From NCBI GenBank assembly GCA_039096225.1, contig JBBPEB010000034.1:1054001-1118000 (forward strand): 64,000 nt of DNA, given 5' to 3'. Source of the stretch: Blastocystis sp. Blastoise (Eukaryota; Sar; Bigyra; Opalinata; Blastocystidae). The notes beneath the pieces were generated by a model. The model ran no database searches, was not told the DNA's origin, and saw only the letters and a program-made list of their open reading frames with translations. Positions 44,393-64,000 of the stretch are shown in pieces. The number at the start of each line of letters is the position of its first letter. The first letter of the stretch is position 1. The position numbers were made by a program, and so were the translations under genes.

Positions 44393-44914
44393 CTAGCAAA
44401 CAAAAGCACAGAATTCAAGAATGGCAATAAGAAATAAATTTTCTATATAATATATAAATTGATGATAAATATAAAACATGAATAAAATAAATAAAAATTA
44501 AATAAATAATTTTAATAGGAAAAAAGAAAAAAAGAGAAATGTGTCAATGTAATAAAGAAACAAATAGATATATTTATATACCTTCAATATTGCTTTGATT
44601 TGTTATTTGGAAGAGGTATAGACAATAATAACCAAGAAACCTAAATGAATTAAAAAAGGAATTAGATAAAATACCTTATAAGAATCAAATCAACGATTCC
44701 ATGTTATAAATGTATTTGAAATAGACCAAGGAGACTGTTTGAAAGGAAGAGGAAATCCAAAATGGGGAATCTAAAAGAATTATGTAAAATAATATGATAT
44801 ATTAGATAAATAAATACTTACACAGCATTAGGATTGCTTAAAAGCATCTATAGTCCTCGTAATAAGTTCTATTTCTACATAGAGACAACAAATTAAAAAT
44901 AAAAATGTATTCAT
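44393..44914 (-). other. Possible 5' exons of the filamin-repeat gene, not resolved
   Basis: A candidate start at 44912-44914 reads MNTFLFLICCLY, which would suit a signal peptide. Downstream are intron-like borders (GTAAGT at about 44820, TTTTAG near 44773, GTATTTTATC near 44673). One exon frame reads IPHFGFPLPFKQSPW. However, every frame I tried meets a stop before joining the supported exon at 44392. Either an intron is missed, these are 5' UTR exons, or the 5' end is damaged. Confidence 0.3.
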
Positions 44915-45985
44915 ATTTAAATTCAAATCTTTCAGTCAAATACTAAAAATATTCTTAAAAATACATTTTTTATTCTTCAGTTTTTTTTGAGATATTCTAT
45001 TAAGATTATTAGTTTTAACGCGTCAGACAATACATTATTTACACAATTCTATTGTATCCCACTACTTTTAGCTTCTCAAAAATAACTCATTTTCTTTGAC
45101 TTTCTGATCTGTTTATATACTCGTCTAAAAACTACTGTTTTCAACTTCAAATGCTTTTCTATTACATAAAATTACTCTAATAGCAACTTTTAAAACGACT
45201 TTTATTTGATACTAAAAAATAACTGCTTAGTTTAAACTTCTGACAAAAGTTTTTGATGCGGAACCTTTAATTATACTAAAATATAATGTAAAAACTATTC
45301 TAAAATCTTTTTGTGCTTTGATATATAACAAAATATAAACAGACTCAGTTTTGGACAAGAAAATTATTCCCGTAAATACAAAAGAATCAAAACTCTGGTC
45401 TTTTATTCAGCCAAACAAATAGGCTCGGTTCATTCTTTCAGTGTAAAAAAATAATTTTTTGACTTTTTGACTTGGTTGTCGTTTTGACTCATAGATGTCA
45501 TTTTATTCACTTTTACACATATTTATGAATTTAAGAGGTCTTTCACTTTGAACAGAGCTATAAAAAATTCTAAAATATTGACCCCATTATTGTCAAAATG
45601 GCGACTTAGAATGAAACAGAAACGTTTTTGATATTGTATAACACTTTAGAATAATATAAAGATGTCAATTCATTGATAAAATATGCTTAATAGTTTTTTT
45701 GAGTCTAAATCATTAATCTACATAAAAGTTTCCTGAAATATTCTTCTTTTGTATTCAAGTCTTTTATTTATTGAATTATTATTGATTAAAAATGTTCTTA
45801 TGCAAAAATAAGCCATGAAAAAGCTTTAAATAGTCAAAAGTACCTATCAGTGAGAGAAATCACAATCTGGCTTCAGTTTATCGAATTCAGCCGAATTAAG
45901 CATGGCTGAAAAAAGTGTCACAAAAGTGTCGCCGCAAGTGTCACAGACACTCGGGAAGGCACTGTTTGCGTAATATTCTTTTACA
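44915..45985. other. Divergent intergenic region, with GTGTC motif cluster before the Cdc6-like gene
   Basis: About 1.1 kb without ORFs, containing the promoters of two divergent genes. Near 45915-45955 there are several GTGTC/GACAC motifs (AAAGTGTCACAAAAGTGTCG, AAGTGTCACAGACACTCGGG) in a short GC-richer patch about 30-70 bp upstream of the Cdc6-like ATG, possibly regulatory. Confidence 0.45.
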
Positions 45986-48525
<2,540 letters not shown>

Positions 48526-48904
48526 GAATATATTCACTATTTCTCTTTGTTTCTTTTTTTTATTTTTCATTTTTCAAAAAATTTTTTTTTTTTTCTCTTT
48601 TTGTTGTTTTATTTCTTTATGTCGATATTTATTGGGTTTTCTATCTTTGTTTGGTTCATAATTATAATATATTTACCATTAATAGAAAAAAACATTAAAA
48701 AAAAATAGAAATAGTAATAATGATTGTTTTGCTACAGAAGAAACAGTATATATAATCCTTTAAGAAAATGAAAAAAGAATAAAAATTTAAAAAATAATAA
48801 TAAAATCAAATTTATAATAGTAAATAATATTAAATACAAAATATATAAAATAAAATATTAAAAATAAAGAAATAAACAATTAAGAAATCGCTATAAAGAA
48901 TAGT
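48526..48904. other. Intergenic region between convergent genes
   Basis: About 380 bp with pyrimidine-rich sequence (48540-48650) just after the Cdc6-like stop and A-rich sequence before the SNARE stop. It probably holds both 3' UTRs. No gene is visible. Confidence 0.5.
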
Positions 48905-49862
48905 TTACGAAGATTTATGTGTCCATCGATATAAGAACCAAATTAATAAAATTACAAGAAACATTCCGATTAATATAATATACTTATCTTCTTTTGATCT
49001 TCTTCCTGCCTTTGTTAAAATTCCTCCAGAAATTCCCAGTTTATTCGATAAACTTAATAGTTTTGTTCTTGCACCTTTTAAAATACCTCCCTGATCATGT
49101 AAATCACTTAAAATAGCACGACTTGTTTCTATATACTGATCTGCTAAAGATACAGTTCTCTTTAAAGCTTCATTCTCTTTTAATAATGCAGCATCCATTG
49201 CAATTTCCTTTATATAGAGAATAATATATAATAAATAGAGTATACTATTTTTATAATTACAAATAGAGTATATTATTTTTATTATAATAAATAGAGTATA
49301 TTATTCTTTATTTTAATAAATATGTTATATTATTCTTTATTTTAATAAATAGGTTAACTATTCTTTATAATAAATATGCTATATTTCTTTATTATAATAA
49401 ATATGTTATATAATTTTTTATTATAAAAAAAAAATAAATACTATATTCACATACTACATCGGCAGTTTTACCTTCCATAAGCTGTTCACGCTTTAATTGA
49501 GCCATCTTACGACTTTGTAACTTTGTAAAATTCGTTTTTAATTGAAAATAATCATCCTTAATTGGTTGAATTCGTCTAAATATATTAAATTATTATATTT
49601 AAAATGTATATTTACATGTTCATAACTATCAAAAAATATATATATGTATATACTTTGTCCAAAGTGCACGAGAATCAGGTCTTTCATTCTTGATACTATC
49701 AAATAACTCTTCAATTGATTTGAAATGAATAGTTAGTGCAGTCTCAAATTTCGTGAATCTTTCAAAAGTAGGTTTAGGGTCATTCTCTAAATCTTCAAAC
49801 TCACATTCGATCTCCATTGAACGAGATCTTGTTGCATTATATAAATCAGATATACCAGACAT
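48905..49862 (-). CDS. Membrin/Bos1-type Golgi Qb-SNARE
   Basis: Three exons on the minus strand (49654-49862, 49455-49575, 48905-49207) total 633 nt, or 210 aa, matching the usual ~210 aa of membrin/Bos1. The N-terminal part is helical (MSGISDLYNATRSRSMEIEC). The SNARE helix spans about 120-180 with a central Gln near residue 149 in ILSDLHDQGGILKGARTKLL. It is followed by SNKLGIS, basic residues and a C-terminal membrane anchor (about 186-203) with a short WTHKSS tail. The LKGARTKLLSLSNKLG pattern is closer to membrin (GOSR2/Bos1) than to GOS28. It should act in ER-to-Golgi vesicle fusion. The last intron (49208-49454) carries AT-rich repeats. Confidence 0.82.
49215..49440 (-). repeat. Repeats in intron 2 of the SNARE gene
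   Basis: A unit resembling TAAATAGAGTATATTATTCT plus TTATTTTAA is repeated about six times with variation (TATGTTATATTATTC and similar). It is intronic. Confidence 0.6.
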
Positions 49863-50366
49863 AGCTACTTCTTTACTAATTATAATTTAATGTATATCAG
49901 GCAAGTTATTTGACAATAAGAAATTATTTAAATTTTCGCTGTTCCATACCAATTTTCTCAAGGAAATTTCAGTTGCTACTTCTGTTTTCAACATTTTTTT
50001 GTGTTTTTCAATCAATCAAAGTGTATTGTTTGTATTAATTTATGAAATAAACTATACATGTAATAATGACACAAAGATAAAAATATAATGGCATTATGAA
50101 AAATAAAATGAGAATAATATAATAAAAAGACTATTGTATTTGAATAATCATGTATTTAATTTGTTCGTAATAATGTTCGAGACAGTTCTATGTTAATGAT
50201 AAATTGATTTTTGTCTTTAAAAATATTAAATGAACGTTATTTTCAAAAAGGTTAGTTTATATTTTATTATTTTATATACAGTAATATCAAAATAAGAAAG
50301 CATTATGAGTTATATAAAAATATGCATTGATAGAATTAAAAGGAGAAAAATAAAGAATAATTCTCT
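49863..50366. other. Intergenic region between two minus-strand genes
   Basis: About 500 bp without ORF or repeat of note. It should contain the SNARE gene promoter and the 3' UTR of the WD40 gene. Confidence 0.5.
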
Positions 50367-50774
50367 TTAAAAAAATAATGTTTCATCAGCTACAAATACT
50401 TTTCCATCTTCATCACCAAATGTAAGATAATCTTTATAAGAACACATTGAAGTTATTCTATATATATATAAGATTATAAGAAATAGAAATACAATAGAAA
50501 AATAGTATTATTATTATATATATACGATAAAGGAGGAATTGTATCAATTTGTGTTACAGAAGTTGATGGATTTTCGAGTAATAACGAATATATACCATTA
50601 GTTGTACCTATCTATATATATATAATTTAAAATAGATTACAATTATTCTTATCAAATATATATATATACAAGTAAGGAGTTCTTATTAGATAATTTAGTT
50701 GTACATATTGGTATTGCATCCATTATAATATTCTATATATATATATATAAATTATTAATTATACTGAAACAAAC

Positions 50775-50814
<40 letters not shown>

Positions 50815-51906
50815 TACATGTGAAAATAGTTTAGATAGATTTCTGTGGTCATATATATATATAGATCCATCAAAAGAAGTAGATATAATATATTGATCAT
50901 CAGTATTTATAGATGAAATACACTATATATATAATAGCTTATAGATATAATAGCTTATACATATAATAGCTTATATAATATATATAATAGCTTATATAAT
51001 ATATATATACTTTAATAGTTGAATTTGGTTCATCCAGTAGGAGTTGAGTAACTTGTTCCTGTTGTCTTATATCATATATATTAATAGTAGAATCATAAGA
51101 ACCCGTAATTATATCCGCGGGAATCGAAAGAGGACAATGAATACATGTAATTGGACCTTTATGTTGTTTATAACTTATATAAGGCATGGATAAATTGAAT
51201 ACACAATTATTACTATCATAAACATTTAAAATTCCTTCATCCATTTTTTTATTAATTTGTGAATATCCAGTACAAAGAAGAAAATGACTATTCCCGCGGT
51301 TATCACTATAATTTTGTCGATGGATAAAAGAAGAGCATGTGTAATATGTATAAACTGGAGGATTCTATATATATATATATATATAATTATTATAATCAAT
51401 TGAATATATATAAAAATGATCATTATATATATATATATATATATATATATACTCTATAAACAGCTGATTTTTCCCAATTATTATTTTTATTTGTATATAT
51501 ATATAAACCGCCTTGAGTCGAAGGAGACGGTTTTTTGGTTCCTGACGCATTCATCGTCATAAGCAGATGTGATGACGTCATCGAGGGAGATAGAGAAGAA
51601 ATAAATTGGCCCTATATATATATTATATAATATATATGTTATATATTATATAGAATATAGTATATATCATATAGTTATATTATATAGTATATAGTATATA
51701 GTATATAGTATATCGCTTATAGTATATATACCGGTTTTATCTTTTTAATCATTTGATGTCGTTGTTGTTTTGACACAAACCCTGCAAATGTTGTGGCGGG
51801 CTGAGAGGGATCTGTATTATAAATATAAAGTGAACCATCCTCAGATGCAGAAAACAACTCTTGTGTCAAATCACTATAAACAAGTGATGTAATTGATTTT
51901 GTTTGG

Positions 51907-51966
<60 letters not shown>

Positions 51967-52034
51967 CTATATATATACAGAACTATATATAAATAAGGAT
52001 GCATTTTCTTGAAGATCTTCTTCCTATAGATATG

Positions 52035-52082
<48 letters not shown>

Positions 52083-52119
52083 CTTGTTTACTATCTATAA
52101 ACGGTGCTAATACAACTTC

Positions 52120-52166
<47 letters not shown>

Positions 52167-53281
52167 CCTTCAGTTTTCTTTAATTCTTGTTCTAAACATG
52201 ATATACATTCATCATATACTTGTTTATCATCGATATTCATGGTTATTTCATTTAAAGAAGTGAAAAATGCATATAAATCAGAGACATAGGATTGTGTCTG
52301 AATATATTAATAATAATAAAAGTATAGTAATATGTAATAATAATAAACACTATAATAATAATTATAATTACTATAATAATAAATACATTATCACATTTGG
52401 CCAAAAATAAATAGAGAACATTCGAAATAATTTGAAGATAGAAATGAAGATAGTTTGGCTTATATATACTTATTAACGCATTATATAATACATCCGATGT
52501 GAAAATAGATGTTGGTGAACAAATATTTTGATAAAATAATGCTATTGCTTGTATTTGATATAGATTATTATCTAATTAATATATATATACATATATATTT
52601 ATTTAATAATATAAATAGAATAAAAATACATAAATAATAAATATATTATACATACTATCTAGTTTATTCTCTGTGAAAAGACGTTTGAATTCAATTATTA
52701 TATATAATGCATAATCTTCAAAATAGGAAACAATTCTATATGGATATAATTATAATATAAACAAGAATAGTTTACTTGCTAATATATATATTTAAATAAT
52801 AATTAAATAATTCTGTAAAATTTTGTGCTGAAAACCCTGTATATTAATAAAATAAATAGTATAAGAAATAATTATAAAATACCATTTTTATACACGAATT
52901 GTCTTTGTAATTCATCCATTATAGTTATCTGATCGATTTTTGTTGGAATGAGAGATATAATTTTAGCAAATGTCACAATAAACACCTTTTCTGTTATTGA
53001 ATTAGATTCCTAGATATATTTATTAATTCAAAATAATTATAAAAGGCAAATATTTGATTATAAAAGAATACAATCTGACTATTTAAGAATATCATTGACT
53101 TTTGAAATTCATCCTCATATTGATTCTTTATAACGTCAACACTAATTTTTGTTTTGTTCTTATTATTCTCTTGACTGGACTCTGGAAGAATATGAGCAAA
53201 TAACGCATTAAAGGACTTCATCAACGAATTAGCCAACGCCTTTTCATCCTCTGTTGCTTCGATAGTAATATTTATTTTCAT
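50367..53281 (-). CDS. WD40-repeat protein with helical N-terminal region
   Basis: A multi-exon gene starting [20 protein letters not shown] and ending [10 protein letters not shown] with TAA at 50367-50369. The N-terminal ~280 residues are predominantly helical ([50 protein letters not shown]), with no signature I can assign confidently. The C-terminal part is a beta-propeller: [20 protein letters not shown] then [56 protein letters not shown] then IYIYDHR. WD40 proteins scaffold complexes; the partner here is unknown. Exon joins were traced in frame for the N-terminal half (for example NSQI to [13 protein letters not shown] to FSAQNF, NKLD to NNLYQ). Several introns are nearly pure TA. Confidence 0.7.
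51905..52170. repeat. (TA)n tracts in WD40-gene introns
   Basis: Runs of TA dinucleotides at about 51910-51963, 52040-52079 and 52121-52166 lie between very short coding pieces (for example [13 protein letters not shown]). The introns carry almost no other sequence. Confidence 0.8.
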
Positions 53282-54286
53282 TTTGTGGCAAAAGCTTTAT
53301 TTAATTTATAAAACTAACCTGATTCAGAATATACTTACTCAAAGAAAATAATTCCTTTTTTTTCTGAATCGAACTGAAAACAGATTCTTATTTTTATTTT
53401 TATTGCATAATTTCTTGTTTATTTTAAGATGAAAGTTTTTTTTTTCATTGATAACAAAATGTGTGCGCTGTTTAAAATAGAAATTAATGTGATCTTGTTA
53501 ATATATCATTAATTCAAAACTGTCAATTCTTTTTTTATCTTTTACGTGACTATAATAGGTTGTTAATGCTTTCATTAATTTTGTATTGTTTTTCATTTTA
53601 TAAAAAAAAAGAAATCTATTTCAAAATGTACTTTTTTTTGTCAAATCTATATTTAAAACAAAGCAAAAAACAACAATTTCATAAATTAATAAGTAGAGAA
53701 ATATATAAATTCCATAATACTAATAAATATACTACATAATAAAGTGAAAACATAAATAAAAACAATTTGAAATGCTTGACAAGTTAATAATGGAATTTAT
53801 AAACAATAAAAATAAAGCAGTATTATAATTTATTAATAAATATAAATAGAAAATGCGCAATAGTAAATATACAATGATATATATAATAAAAACATATTTA
53901 TTAATAAACACAAATTGTTAAAAATACTACTAAAAATATAAAATAAAAATGAAAAAGAGTTTATTTTTAAACTCATGTATTTTGAGTAGAATAAATAAAT
54001 AGAAGAAAGTTGAGAATTTATAAGCTTTTAATGACTGTATAAATACGTGATTAATGCGAAATATAAAAAGAGTTATAAAAACTGACTACCGATAGAAATA
54101 ATATAAATTTATTATTCATGAATTATATAAATTAAGAATTATATATGAAAGAAAATAAAGGAAAAAGATCAAGATTATATGTATATAAAAAAATAGATAC
54201 TATAATTAAAAACAACAATAATTAGTAACAAAAAAAATATAGTATATAAGAAAATAATATTAAAAAATGATAGAATTCAGTTTTAG
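53282..54286. other. Intergenic region between two minus-strand genes
   Basis: About 1 kb of A/T-rich DNA without ORF or clear repeat. It separates the WD40 gene start from the stop of the giant Asn-rich gene. Confidence 0.5.

Positions 54287-64000
<9,714 letters not shown>

Noticed and set aside
52800-53281. eIF3m-like PCI protein fused to WD40
   Set aside because: The helical N-terminal region has a loose resemblance in pattern only; no diagnostic residues could be matched.

Overview
This window is nuclear DNA from an extremely AT-rich, intron-dense eukaryotic microbe. Nearly every gene is cut by short introns that open with GTATAT and close with ATATAG, and many of those introns are almost pure (TA)n or (TAA)n. 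The window has a nucleoporin, a Golgi SNARE, a Cdc6/Orc1 ATPase, a valyl-tRNA synthetase with an organelle-type presequence, a BTB-TLDc protein and poly-asparagine tracts. I cannot name the lineage. Asn-rich proteins recall dictyostelid-like amoebozoans, and coiled-coil BTB/TLDc proteins are common in several protist groups, but neither is diagnostic. The standard code fits: TAA, TAG and TGA all act as stops.

Layout. 0.4-2.7 kb: IFRD-family gene, 11 exons, plus strand. 4.2-11.0 kb: large type I membrane protein with repeated adhesive modules, 9 exons, plus. 11.2-16.9 kb: valyl-tRNA synthetase, minus, many microsatellite introns. 17.3-19.8 kb: intronless secreted Cys-rich protein, minus. 20.6-25.5 kb: Nup133-like nucleoporin, minus. 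26.4-28.7 kb: BTB-TLDc protein, plus, 3 exons. 28.7-36.9 kb: gene-poor block holding two head-to-tail copies of a non-coding 2.86 kb repeat element. 36.9-44.4 kb: filamin-type repeat protein, minus, with a third, inverted copy of the element inside one intron. 46.0-48.5 kb: Cdc6/Orc1-like ATPase, plus, 8 exons. 48.9-49.9 kb: membrin/Bos1-type SNARE, minus, 3 exons. 50.4-53.3 kb: WD40 protein with a helical N-terminal region, minus. 54.3-64.0 kb: 5'-partial giant Asn-rich coiled-coil protein ending in a ubiquitin-like domain, minus.

The genes are unrelated housekeeping and surface genes, not an operon or pathway. For five genes the inferred exon lengths sum to a multiple of three (IFRD 411 aa, surface protein 1957 aa, BTB-TLDc 566 aa, Cdc6 438 aa, SNARE 210 aa), which supports those models.

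The most unusual content is the repeat element. It is about 2,860 bp, has no credible ORF, occurs three times, ends in an invariant GC-rich 37-nt stem-loop, carries degenerate internal repeats of about 240 bp, and is flanked by copies of the 9-mer TATATATTA or a close match. I do not recognise its class.
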